From Rana temporaria (lineage: Eukaryota > Chordata > Amphibia > Anura > Ranidae), in assembly GCF_905171775.1 (NCBI RefSeq), contig NC_053501.1, positions 17,446,254 to 17,510,253 on the forward strand: DNA of 64,000 nucleotides, read 5' to 3'. The notes under the pieces were generated by a model that saw only the letters and a program-made list of their open reading frames with translations, was not told the DNA's origin and did not search any database. Positions 22,775 to 36,800 of this stretch are shown here, in pieces. How positions within the stretch are numbered: position 1 is the stretch's first letter; every line of letters begins with the position of its first letter. The position numbers were made by a program, and so were the translations under genes.

Positions 22775-25700
22775 GCGACCTATCAACCTATTAGAAACAA
22801 AATGATCTTTCATATCACTTAGAACAGACTGCTAGTAATATAAAACTGCCAAAAGGGGAGTCAGGCCCTCCAAACTGGAAGACGTATATACACAGAAATA
22901 CATGGGATATCAGGACGTCACCTGCTGTATGACTGGAGCTTGTACCCCTCCAGGCTGCATCTGCGGGATCATTTGCTGCTGTAGGACCATGGGCTGCTGG
23001 GGCTGTAGAATATACTGTGCGCCATTAGCTGCTCTCACCACTTGTAGCAGCTGACCTGTGAAGAGGGAGACAAGAGAGATCATTGGACAGGATTAAACAA
23101 TACACAATGAGTCGTTTCAGGTGGCAAGTTCCGTGTCTGGGGGGGGGGGGGTAGGACCCTGGAAGACCGTCTGCTGAGAGCAGCATAGGAGCTCAGGGTG
23201 AGACCGCAGTGAAGAGTAGAATTGCTGGAGAAGTTACATGTTAAAGAGGCCTTCCCACCACTAGGTGCTGGATACAAACACACCATAGGCCAGTGTCCAC
23301 ACGTGGCAAGATCTCTGTCTGGGAGACTGATGGCCAAGAACAGGACAGGAGCTGGGGGTGAGGAATGCTGCAGTGCTGAATAAATGCAGCAGAAGTCACA
23401 TTAAAAAAAGAGGACCTTCCTTGGACACACAAGCCAGTAACCATGCATGGCAAGTTCCCCGTCTAGAGGTAGGATCTTCAATCCATCACCCCTTAGACAC
23501 ACACACACAGGCCAGTGACCACATGTGGCAAGTTCCCTGTCTAGGGGTAGGCCCCCAGAAAACTAATGGCTGAGAGCAGTACAGGAGCTTGGGAAGAAGA
23601 AGACTGCAGAGCTGTGTACAATGTTGGAGTAGCCACCTGTTAATGAGAACCCTCCACCACCAGCCATTGGATACACACACCACAGGCAAAAGACCACACG
23701 TGGCAAGCTACCCATCTAGAGGTAGGCTCAGGAGTTCAAGGGGAGGAAGACTGCAGAGCCCAGTATAATGCTGGAAAAGCCACATGTTAAAAGGGACCTT
23801 GCTTGTACATACATATAGGCCAATGACCACAAATAGCAAGGGGGTAGGAGCTTCCAGTCACCACCTCCTAGGCCAGTGATTGTGAACATTGGCACTCCAG
23901 ATGATTTGGAACCACATTTCCCATGATGCTCAACTATACTGCAGAGTGCATGAGCATCATGGGAACTGTAGTTCCATAACATCTGGGGTGTCAAGGTTCA
24001 CCATCACTGTCCTAGACGCACACACACAGGCCAGTGATCACATGCAGCAAGCTTCTTGTCTGGGGCGAGGCCCCCAGAAGACTGATGGCCAAAGAAGACT
24101 GCAGAGCCGAGTACAATGATGGAAAAGTCAAATGTTAAAAGACGACTTACCAACACCCCTTGGACAATCATGGAAGTCACATGTTAACCATCATTCCGTG
24201 GACACACACACACACCATATAGGCCAGTGACTACCAGTCAGCCTATTAATAACCAGAACAGTGATAATGGCACATTGACTTCTAAGCACTCCACTACTAT
24301 GTCCAACCTTTACTCCAGGATTGTCAACTTATATATATTGCAAACACAAATCTTCCCCTAAAGGCCACGCTATGCTTACCAGAATTGGTGATGAGCTGCT
24401 GAACAGGTGTCACGCCGGCAGGTAGCGCCAGGGTGGCCGCTGTAGCTGCTGCACTCTGCAAGAGATAGAGAATAGAATTTAAGTGAAAGTCTTGTCTGAT
24501 TTTTTTCATATCCTGGACATGAGTGTGCAAAGCGGTGGAGCATTTGGATCATACCATTCCTTGGGAAGTCATGTGCTGGATCAGCTTGGAATCGTTGCTT
24601 GGAATCAGAACTTGCTGTTGAGAAGCTGAAAACAGAACAGAGATTTTAACAGACCAGGCAAAGCCATTATTCTACAACAAAATATGCAGATCCAACCTGA
24701 AATCTAGGCAACCCACTGAGCAGAACACTGGGCAGCCATATTGTTAAAGCGTTCATGTCAAGCTAGAAAACAGGGGAGCGGTCACTGACAACTAGTTTTT
24801 AAAGATGCATGTGCCGCCACCCGACGTTGCTGCTTTAAAAGTCTTATATTAGTACTTTTAGAAAAACAATAAGTCAGCAAAAGAGCAAACTGTACATAAA
24901 GAAGGAGAGCACCACAAGTTCATACCAAGCGCAGTTTATCTCGACAACATGTGAGATATATCAAACAGGTTTTGTGTGTGTCAGAACTCCCTTTTATCAG
25001 GACTTAGGTGCTGGCATCGACAAGGGTATGCTGGGCAGCAATTGCTTATAACTTGGAATTAGGTCAGACTGGTGATCTGCAATCCAATTCCACAACTGCT
25101 ATCCATTAACATTGCAAGCACTTAGGCCCAGATGAAGAGGGAGTTATGAGCACTTTAAAAACGCTTTGGAAGTATCCTTAAACCTGTTCATATAAACCAG
25201 GGATCCTCAAACTACGGCCCTCCAGCTGTTGTAGAACTACACATCCCATTAGGCATTGTAACACACTGACATTCACAGTCATGACTAGGCATGATGGGAA
25301 TTGTAGTTCCTGAACAACTGGAGGGCCGTAGTTTGAAGACCCATGATATAAACCTTTAGTGGACTTTGTATACACTAGTGGTGCTCCAATCCTGGCTCTA
25401 CCGTTTGACCATTCCAGGGCCCCTTTTTTTTAGTTTTTAGTTTTGGAGTGCAGAGAGATTAGAACATGTCAGGTTTTATTGCTGTCTGTGCCCCCAATAA
25501 GGAAATACCGGCATCAAAAGGTCAGAAAGGAGAAACCCTTCTGTGTGCAGCCCCCCCCCCTATACTTACCTGAGCCCCATCTCGAACAAAGCGATGTGCA
25601 CGAGAGCCGTCTTGAGTCTCGCTCTCCTCTTTGGCTCACACAGAAGAGGGAGCCATTGGCTCCTGCTATCAATCACAGCCAGTGAGCCAATGAAGAGAAT

Positions 25701-27776
25701 GGGGGCGGGGCCGAGTCATGCTCTTTGTATGAATGGACAATGTCCATTTACGGGAGCGCAGCTCGGGTTCAGGGCCAGATTTGCTCTCCCTGCCGCCCCA
25801 AGGCCAGGTTCCACAATGCACCCCCTCCCCGCCAACCCAATCCCCCCCCCAATCAACGGAGAATGGCAACCGGAGGGGACAGGGGCGGCACGGTTAGTTC
25901 AAATATTCTTTTTTTTTTTACTTTATCACTTTTTTTTTGTATTTGTAGCTTGTCGCTTACTTTTTTTTATTTTTGTGTAATTTTCTTATTCTTTACTTTT
26001 TAATTACTTTTTTAATTTAATTATTATTATTTTTTATAAAAAAAAATTCACTTAACTTTATTGCTGTCACACAGGAGAAAACAATTCCCTGTGTGATAGC
26101 AATTGGAGGTGACAGGTTCTCTTTATTGACCCTGTCACCTCCAAAACAAAAGTCCTAGCACTGTGCTAAAACTCCTGTCACAGCTGAGCTGGGAAGAGCA
26201 CAACTCACCCCTCTCACTGTGTACATCGGCGACAGGGACAGGAGACAGACTCGGCGGCTGGGGGGAGGACGGAGGAGTCCCGAAGGCAGAGCAAGCAGAG
26301 AAAGGTATGTGGGGGGAGGGTAGGACAGACATCAGCACACATTTGACAAGTGATTTTGGTGACATTGAGCGAGCGGATTTCCCCACTCAATTCTCCCACA
26401 CAGCAACTTACCGCCCTCAACTGTATGTTACGGCCGTCGGGGGACTCCATGCCACTGCTGCCCCTTGGCACCCTGCCGCCCCAAGGCCTGGCCTCGGTGG
26501 CCTTGTGGGAAATCCGGGCCTGGGCGCCAGACTAAGTGCAGTATTAAAAATCATCTTAATTTATTAAAACACGACAATGGGCAACTCACGTTTGTAGAGA
26601 TATGTAGGTCTCCCGTGTAGACTCTTCATGCCTAGGGATGGATTAATAGACATGCTTGCTTTTTTTTTTTTTTACAAACATGCGAGTTGCTGCATTGCAT
26701 ATTGGAGGGTAATGGTTGCCTTGCATTAGGTTGTTATTTTTGTTACCCAAGCCTGGGTATGCCCCTGTGTCTTCCTTTCTATGTTGGACAGAGACTCTGC
26801 TATGCTCTATATGGGGTGCTGCTGCTGTCGTTTGTGGTCGTCTGCTTCACAAAATTACACTATTAGGCTGCATTCACACCTAAGCGTAGGCGATTTGCGG
26901 CGTTTTTTACAGCGACAAATTGTGGCGTTTTTTTACAGGTCATTGGTATCAATGGAAAACGCCCAAGCCGCCCGATTCGCGCGTCAAAAAAGGGTCCGGG
27001 ACTTGTTTGAAATTCAGGCGTTCTGCGTTTTGCGTTGGAGATGTGAACCATCTCCATAGAGAAAAATGTTATTTTTCCCCTTCTAGCGTCTTTGAGCGTC
27101 GTGCTTCAGGCGACAAAACGCTCAGGTGTGAATGCAGCTTAAGACCCCTTTCACACTGTGGCGTGTTTCTGGTGCTAAAGGGCTAAAAATAGCGCATGTA
27201 ACGCGCCTGAAAAACGCCTTACTTGCAGCCCCAGTGTGAAAGCCTTAGTGCCTTTACAGTGGAGCGGTGCGCTTGCAGGACGTTAGAAAAAGTCCTGCAA
27301 GCAGCATCCTTGGAGCTGGACATCATAGAAGTCTATAGGAAAGCACAGTTAGCCTGCATGAAAACTGCGGGTTAGCTGCACTGTAGCAAAAATGCAGCGG
27401 GGCAGTGAAGCCACCCCAAGGATCTTGGTTAAGCTGGCCACACACTGAGTTTTATGTCACATTTATGCTTTTCTGCAGGGTGGATTTGATTTAAATCACT
27501 AGTAAACAGGCTCCATTTAAATCAACATGATTTAAATCTAAAAATTTTAAAGAGCAACTGTCATCTCAGTCCTGCAGCGTCTCCTCCTCTGACCGGCTGT
27601 TGACTCACCGACAGTCCCATTCACTTTAATGGGACGGCTGGTGATGCGGCAGTGACACAACAAGGTGAGGGACGTCCATTTCATGATGAAAAAACTAAAT
27701 TATTAATGTATCTTAAAATAGAAAAACTACCTTTAAAATAGTTTTTTACGCCAAAAGCATTTTATTCAAATAAGTT

Positions 27777-27815
<39 letters not shown>

Positions 27816-30800
27816 AAATAAAAAATCTGATTTTTTTAATTTAAAAAAAAAAAAGAATAAAAAACAAAGGACTTTTAGCCAACCGGCTTTTCTGAGATTA
27901 GATACTGCCACCCAAAAGGAAAACAATATCATCTTTGCAGGCACGCGATTCTAAGATTTCTGCGCACACAGATGGATTGTACAACCAACAGATCACATGA
28001 TGTAGAGCAATTCTACAAAAGGTGTTTTATTGTCATTTTCCCCCAAATTCAATCCCAAAGACTGACCCTCATCTCACAACGTACATACAAAGCTGAGCTA
28101 TGCTCTAGAATGTGTACAATCCGATTGCAGCGTATGGACTGACCTTGGTGTGTGGCGGGGATAAGGACTTGCTGTGCTTGAGTTTGGTGTGCCGTGGTCT
28201 GATGATGCTGTTGGTGATGCTGGACATGATGGTGGTGGTGCTGCTGTTGATGATGATGCTGCTGCTGCTGTTGCTGCTGAGACTGCAGTAGAAGCTGTTG
28301 CTCTTCTGAATGAAACCCGTCCACTGCCTTTGACTGCATCAACTTATTCTCCCAGAGCTGGAGGGGAAAAAAAAACAAAGCCGTTCATAACAACCGATTA
28401 CAGAACTACAAGTCCTATATATATATATATATATATATAATATACGTGTTAGTTTTGGTGCATGCTGGGAATACACCCAGTACTTTCTCACTTCATTCTA
28501 CTATAAACGCCTTTATAAAAATGACTGCTGTGCGCCCTGGCTTGCCAGACTGTACAGATACCTCACATGTCTATATACATTTACTACCTGTACAGCGCCA
28601 AAATATATTGGTGCGTTGTAAACAAAACGGCAATCATAAGGGGGTCTCGGGTCTCTTCCCCCCCCCCCCCCCCATTCATGTACACATTACGGGGCAGATT
28701 CACAGAGCAAGTACGCCGGCGTATCTACTGATACGCCGGCGTACTTTCAAATTTCCCGCGTCGTATCTTTAGTTTGAATCCTCAAACCAAGATACGACGG
28801 CATCTGGATAAGATCCGACAGGCGTACGGCTTCGTACGCCTTCGGATCGCAGATGCAATACTTCGGCGTCCGCTGGGTGGAGTTTGCGTCGTTTTCCGCG
28901 TCGGGTATGCAAATGAGCTTTTTCCGACGATCCACGAACGTACGCGCGGTCGTCGCATTCTCTTACGTCGTCTGTAGTCGGCTTTTTCCGGCGTATAGTT
29001 AAAGCTGCTATTTTGTGGCGTATAGATAGACTTGCCATGTTAAAGTATGGCCGTCGTTCCCGCGTCGAAATTTGATTATTATTTTTTTTGCGCAAGTCGT
29101 CCGTGAATAGGGATGGACGTAAGTCACGTCTAAGTTTAAAAAAATGACGTTGTTGCGACGTCATTTAGCGCAATGCACGGCGGGAAATTTAGGAACGATG
29201 CATGCGCATTTCATTCGGCGCGGGGACGCACTTCATTTAAATGAAACCCGCCCAATTTCAAATACGCGGCCAGAAATACACTACGCCGCCGTAACTTACG
29301 GTGCAAATTCTTCCTGGATTCGAATTTAAGCCAGGTAAGATACGGCGGCGTAGCGTATGTCTGATACGCCGCGCCTGTCCAATTGTATGTGAATCTGCCC
29401 CTACATTTTTAGATCAGTTTAATGCATTTGTTAAAATTCTGGACTGTTAGTAATTTACATTTAAACACCAAAGTACATAGAGCATGTGCAGTACACATTC
29501 TGTCCTTCTGCACAACACCCTTGATGTAAATTTCTGACTGTCAAAATGACAGCCAGGAGTTGCTTTTTAAATAGAACAGATGTAGAAGCTGCTGCTCCCA
29601 AAAAAACAGATCAGCCATAAAATAAATGAGACCGAGAGATAGAAAGTAACATTGTTTGGATAGGAGACAGATAAAGTAACATTGTTTTTAAACATTCAGC
29701 AGACAGGAGATGGAGAGACCCAATGTTACTTTTGTATCTCTCCATCTTCTGTCTGAACAATATTTATAAACAAAGTAACATTGCTTATAAACATTGATCA
29801 GACATGATAGAGATTCAAAGTAACATTGTTACTTTTGTATCTACTCGGTTTCATTCATCTAAAGATCAAAGGAATTAATCTATCTGCAGAAGAGAGCAAT
29901 TAAAGCGGATGTGCAGCCAAAAAAAATATTAAAAGCCAGCAGCTACAAATACTGCAGCTGCTGACTTTTAATATTAGGACACTTAGCTGTGCTGGAGTCC
30001 AGCGCCGTCCGCAGCAGAGGACGAGCTATCGCTCGTCACTCTGCTGCCCCCCCGCCATCCACTGTGAGGGAACTAGGAAGTGAATCGCTCCGGCTTCACT
30101 GCCTGGTTCCCTACGGCGCATGCGCGAGTCGCGCTGCGCCCGCCGATTGGCTCCCGCTGTGTGCTGGGAGCCGAGTGTTCCCAGCACACAACAGGGGGGG
30201 GGGGGGTGACGGGATAAGATGCAATGCCCGTCTTTTGCCCGTGAATGCTGGGCCGGAAGTGGGTGCAAATACCTGTCTTTAGACCGGTATCTGCACCCCC
30301 CTCCCCCCTGAAAGGTGTCAAATGTGACACCGGAGGGGGGAGGGTTCCGATCAGCGCAAGTTCCACTTTAGGGTGGAGCTCCGCTTTAAATCAGCATGAC
30401 AAGTAAAAAGGCCAAAATATACTGTATATTGTGGGAGCTATAATAAAATAATGGTAGAGGTCCCCTTTAAGAGATAAAGTAACACCGCCTAAGACCCCTT
30501 TCACACTGAAGTGCTTAAAAAAAACTGCCCATAAAACGTTGGGTGCTTTTAAAGGTGCGCTTTTTTTATGGTCACGTGACACGACCAAAAAAAAATAAAA
30601 AAATTGCAGGGCTTTTGAAGCACTTTTGCTGCGCTTCCTATTCGTATCAAAGGAGAGGGGCGTTTTTGAGGCGGTCAAGCTCTCCAAAGATGCTGCTTAC
30701 AGGACTTTAACTGCCCCGCCCCAGTGTGAAAACATCCATTGAAATGAATGGGAAGCAGTTTCAGGAGCTATTCCGGTGCTATTTTTAGCGCAAAAGTACC

Positions 30801-33800
30801 CCGATGTGAAAGGGGTCCAACCAGGGAGGGACTGACCATTGAGGCTCTCATAGTGGCCCCATGCCACTAGTGGGACCCATCAGGGTTGCCAGGCTCAAAA
30901 CCAGGGACAGTATGTAAAATTCTGTGTTTTTTTTTACATCTGTCCCTGATATATCCGAAACCGACATGCTTTTGATGTGAAAATCCTGAGATTTTAGCTG
31001 CTCTGCCTCCTGGCGTGGTGGCCATCTGTAAGCCCGGGGGGGCCCCATAATCTTCTATTGCCCAGGGGCCCCATGAGTTGTCAGTCCGCCCCTGGGTCCA
31101 ACAATATTACTTTTGGGCAAACCGGTTATTTAACAAAATCCTGTTGTGTACACTCACCGTCTTGAGCTCCATCAGAACCTGTTCATCTACTCCCTCATCC
31201 AGAAAGAGCTCCCGCACATCATTAATCACATCCTCAATCACCGATCTGTACAGTTTAGGCTGTAAGAAGAAAAGGCGGCAATTAATATTACTAAGACCTC
31301 TTGTAGAGACCATCATACAGAAAAAACTGAAGTGCTACAACCCCACAGAGGCTCCCAGATCAATACCCGAGTCATAATGTATCCAAAGGATCAATTTGTA
31401 TATTGATTTTGGCACACTTACTGCAAAGACCCCCTCCCTATTCTGCTAGTACACGGGTGAAGTCTCCTTGTCTTCTGCGCAGTTGTTGAGATAAAGAGAC
31501 AATTTGTAAAAAAATTATGTGGACCTTTGAATATTAAAGCGGGAGTTCACCCATTTAAAAAAAAAAAAAAAATCTCCCCTTAGCTTCCTGCTCGTTCGGT
31601 CTAGGGGAATCGGCTATTTATATTAAAATATGTGCAGTACTTACCCGTTTTCGAGCTGCATCTTCTTCCGTCGCTTCCGGGTATGGGTCTTCGGGAGCCG
31701 GCGTTCCTTCTTGAGTGACAGCCTTCCGAGAGGCTTCCGACGGTCGCATCCATCGCGTCACTCGTAGCCGAAAGAAGCCGAACGTCGGCGCGGCTCTATA
31801 CTGCGCCTGCGCACCGACGTTCGGCTTCTTTCGGAAAATCGTGACGCGATGGATGCGACCGTCGGAAGCCTCTCGGAAACCTGTCAATCAAGAAGGAACG
31901 CCCATTCCCGAAGCCCATACCCGGAAGCGACGGAGAGGATGCGTCTCGTAAACGGGTAAGTACTGCACATATTTTAAAATAAATAGCCGATTCCCCTAGT
32001 AATAACGAGCAGGAAGCTAAGGGGAAATAGTGCCCTCTAAGGGTGAACCCCCGCTTTAAAATCAGGGCTTTTTTTCAGGGGGAACTTGGGGGAACTCAGT
32101 TCCACCACCTCTGGCTCAGACCCTTTGGTGCCTGCTCACCACAATCACTTTTAAACACAGAAGTTCAGTTTTTGTGTTTACAAGTGACAGCTCTGCACTC
32201 TGTGTGTAACCCCCCTGAACTCTGCATTCTGTATGTTATGCAATTCTGGTATTTAATGCCCCTTTAAAATCCTTCTACTGTTTGTGAAAACTGAACGGGA
32301 TTGTGGTTGAGTTCCTGCACCTATTTTCTGAGAAAAAAAGCTCTGATTAAAATGATACCTTATTACATATTTGGGGAGTTCCTTACTAGCCCCGCCTCTA
32401 AGGAGCGACCTTTCCATTTGCCCCGCCACCTCAATGGAGCAATCACAAATACAGTGAGGGGAAAAAGTATTTGATCCCCTGCTGGTTTTGTACATTTGCC
32501 CACTGACAAAGAAATAACCAGTCTATAATTTTATCAGTTTATTTTAACAGTGAGAGACAGAACAAATATCCAGAAAAGTGCATTTGAAAAAAGTTATAAA
32601 TTGATTTGCATTTTAATGGGTGAAATAAGTATTTGAACCCTTCGCAAAACATGACTTAGTACTCGGTGGAAAAACCCTTGTTGGCAATCACAGAGGTCAG
32701 ACGTTTCCTGTAATAGTAGACTGAAGAAAGGAAAATGGACAGCCGCACTCCAGAATAATTTTAAAAAAGTTGTCTTTTATTTTCCACTGAACATGCACAA
32801 TCACAGCAACCACAACGACAGGACAGCCGACACGTTTCGCACTCAGAATTAGTGCTTAATCCATGATTAAAGCAGATGTGCCATGGGAAAAAAATATTAA
32901 CAGCCAGCAGCTACAAATACTGCAGCTGCTGACTTTTAATATTAGGACACTTACATGTCCTGGAGTCCAGCGCCGATCGCAGCAGAGGATGAGCGATCGC
33001 TCGTCACCCTGCTGCTCCCCCCTCCATCCACGCTGAGGGAACCAGGAAGTGAAGCGCTGCGGCTTCACTGCCCGGTTCCCTACGGCGCATGCGCGAGTCG
33101 CGCCGCGCCCGCCGATTGGCTCCCGCTGTGTGCTGGGAGCCGAGTGTTCCCAGCACACAACGGGGGGGGCGACGGGATGTGACGGAATGCCCGTGAATGC
33201 CGGGCCGGAAGTGGGTGCAAATACCTGTCTTTAGACAGGTATCTGCACCCCCCTCCCCCCTGAAAGGTGTCAAATGTGACACCGAAGGGGGGGAGGGTTC
33301 CGATCAGCGGGACTCCACTTTAGGGTGGAGAACCGCTTTAAGCACTAATTCTGAGTGCGAAACGCGTCGGCTGTCGTTGCTGTGATTGTGCATGTTCAGT
33401 GGAAAATAAAAGACAACTTTTTTAAAGTTATTCTGGAGTGCGGCTGTCCATTTTCCTTTCTTCAGTCTACTATTGCTACGTGCATCGCCAGCACCTTGGT
33501 AATCCAACCGTCCTTGATTGTGTACAGGGCTCACCTGGAGCGGTGAAATCTCTTTCTAGACGTTTCCTGTAGTTGGCCCCCCGGTTTGCCCACATCTCAG
33601 GAGGGATTTTGTCCCACTCCTCTTTACAGATCCTCTCAAAGTCATTAAAGGGGTTGTAAAAGTATTTTGTTTTCCTAAATGGCTTCCTTTACCTTGGTGC
33701 AGTCCTCCTTCACTTACCTCATCCTTCCATTTTGCTTTTAAATGTCCTTATTTCTTCTGAGAAATCCTCACTTCCTGTCCTTCTGTCTGTAACTCCACAC

Positions 33801-36800
33801 AGTAATGCAAGGCTTTCTCCCTGGTGTGGAGTGTCGTGCTCGGCCCATCCCTTGGACTACAGGAGAGTCAGGATGCTCTCTACATTGCGGATAGAGAAAG
33901 GAGCTGTGTGTTAGAGGGTATCCTGACTCTCCTGTATTCCAAGAGAGGGGGCGCGAGCACGACACTCCACACCAGGGAGAAAGCCTTGCATTACTGTGTG
34001 GAGTTACAGACAGAAGGACAGGAAGTGAGGATTTCTCAGAAGAAATAAGGACATTTAAAAGCAAAATGGAAGGATGAGGTAAGTGAAGGAGGACTGCACT
34101 AAGGTAAAGGAAGCTATTTAGGAAAAAAAAATATTATTTTTTTTACCTTTACAACCCCTTTAAGGTTTCGAGGCTGTCGCTTGGCAACTCGAACCTTCAG
34201 CTCCCTCCACATATTTTCTATGGGATTAAGGTCTGGTTGCTAGGCCACTTCAGGACCTTAATGTGCTTTTTCTTGAGCCACTTCTTTGTTGCCTTGTGTA
34301 AGGGAATTAAAAGAAAGTGGACTCAGGTAAGGGAGGTATAACGGATGCAGGAAGTGGATGAGCTTGGTAATGGAAGTTTAGGTTGGCGAATGCAGGAAAA
34401 GATCTATAAAAGGGAGTCGGGGGGGGGGGGCGAGCTCCGGTACGGCTAGTATAGGTGGGCGAGTTTGGGAACGGGAAGTATAAGGGAGTCGGGGGGGGGG
34501 GTGGGTGAGCTTGGATGGATTAAGTAAGTGCATGAGCTTGGTAAAGGAAGTCTAGGATCTATAAGCGAGTCAGAGGTGGGTAAACTCAGGTAAGGGTAGT
34601 ATAGGTGGATGAGTTTGGTAAAGAGAATAAAGGGGGTTGCAGAGTAGGTGAGCTTGGAATATTTTTTTTATAAATATATAGCCATAAGCGATTCAAATCT
34701 TGCCCGGTTTTTGACCGTTAATGGGCAGGCTGACTGTACCAAGTTGATTGATCAACTTGGGTACATTCAGCCCATGGGCGTCCACTCCATAGGGCAGGGG
34801 AGGGCGCTTGCCCCCCCCTAGAAATCAGTGCCATGATCCTCTGAGAAAAACAGCGGGCAGGAAACAAGACTGCGGCATGGCGAATCCAATTAGAGCCGCT
34901 CTCTCTTCTAGCTCCAGCTGACAGAGGGGGAGGGGGTTGTTATTTCCTGGGGGGGGGGCTCCATTTTTTATGATATTGTTATTCAAAGTTGCTAGTTGCA
35001 TTAGGTTTCTCAAACCTTTGCATGCCTGTGCTTTATGTGATAATGACTAAGTCCCTCCCCTTCATGATATTGTCAAAAAGGGACCGAGCATGGATGATCT
35101 TAAAATGATGCCCCCCCCTGAAAAAAGTTCAGCAGACGCCCATGATTCAGCCTGCTGGATTTCTCATGCAATTATGGCTAGTGGTTACTTCCCCGGCAGG
35201 GGCAGCTTCCCCCGAGCTGGAAGAATACAATTGCCGTTTCCCCTGGCGACGCTGTCTGTGTTGATGGGCAAATTGCTTTCTTGCAGCCCGAGGGTGGGTG
35301 AGTTCAAACAAGGGTAGTATTAGGCTCCATGCACACTGAAGCTGATAAAGTGCAGTTTATTGGCGTTTTGGCTTTTTTTTTTTTTTTTTTTTTTAAGCCC
35401 ATAAACTGAACTCTACGTTAGCCTATGTGCCCACCTGGGCGTTTTTTAGTGTTAATGAGCTTTGGAGTTTATTGGCTTTTTTCTGAACGTCTGAAATTTG
35501 CGTTCAAAGTTCCGTTTTTTTTGGAGGGAAAAAACGCTGCAAAACGCTGAAAAACGTAGAAAACAGCTCAAAACGCCGGTGCCAGCGTTTTGCGTTTTTT
35601 AATCCATTGAAAAAAAAAAGCTACACTGAAAAACGCTGATTAAAGCTATTGCAAAAATGCTAAAAAACGTTGAAAGGCTCCCTGCAAAGCTACTGGCGTT
35701 TTTTTTATAGCTTTTATCAGCTTCAGTGTGTATGGAGCCTAAGAAATTCAGGAAATGCAGGAGCTCAGGTAAGGACTGGGAGCAATTACGATCGCCTGCA
35801 TTGCCAATCTAACGTGCCGATAGGGGGAGAGCCCACACAGGGATGACCTAATCACTACCTTGCTGCTCCTTCACTATCCAATCACAAGCTGTTGAAGGGC
35901 CTTGATCAAGGCTTTTTCATTGCAAAAGATAAAAATATGGTCAGTGACCTGGCTGTGCTGTATGGAAGAGGTGAGTGAACCTCAATAGTGACTGAACAGA
36001 ACAACTCTGTTGGCACGTAAAGCAATTCATTCCTTTTAGGGCTGTGCAAAGTAACTTTTAATTAATCGATTAAACCTTAAAAAAATTTTGATCAATTAAA
36101 ATTCTTTTGATTGATTAAAATTATTTTGATTGTTACTCACCTCTCCGGCAGCTTCTGGGCCTTCAGGAAGTTCCGTCGGAGACCCGGTGACGTCACGGAC
36201 ACCGGCGGGGCTTGCCTTGACCATCTGAAGGGCTCCTCTGCTGTGCCTTCATATCTGCATGCCGGCGGGACCTTACTATCTGCCACACGCAAGGACTGTT
36301 ACACTTCCCTCTATCACTTCCCTCTATCACCCTGGGATTCTACAACCATCCACTGGGAATTGTGATAGTTCCCTTCATGGGACATCTACATGCCGACGGA
36401 CTGATGTTAACCTCTCATCTGGATTCAGCAGTGGTATCATTGTACACATTTTTATACCAGTATAGTACTTAGCTACATGTTTTTATGACTGCTTTTGGTA
36501 CCGTTTGGTATTACTCACACCATTTTTACAGTTTATGTAGCTACATCGATTTTATCTCCAGTGCAATATTTATTTTGTTACCTACTTGAAGACTATAAAA
36601 GTTTTAATGCTATTCCCATCGAGCGCTGCCTTTGTGTGTTTTTTGTATCCTGCTATCCATTTTTCCAGTGTTTAGTAGCTGCACTGGGAATCAGCCTGCA
36701 AGGAGATCAGCTAAAGTAGTTGGATCTGTATGTGCGTTATAATTAATCGAAATTAGTCGATAAATCGATAAAAAAAAAAACGATTAATCGAACAGAAAAA

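Larger units (their letters stand above)
32452..34296 (-). mobile_element. Tc1-like element fragment carrying three nested insertions
   Basis: Starts at a TA with CAGTGAGGGGAAAAAGTATT, the Tc1 right terminus, and runs antisense into transposase sequence (plus-strand words CCACTCCTCTTTACAGATCC and CACATATTTTCTATGGGATT). It is interrupted by a SINE-like unit (32719-33553, itself carrying a family B MITE) and by palindromic element B (33645-34163). It stops at about 34296 without a left end. Confidence 0.8.

Noticed and set aside
31618..31951. Two similar peptides on opposite strands
   Set aside because: Produced by the symmetry of palindromic element A, not by duplicated genes.
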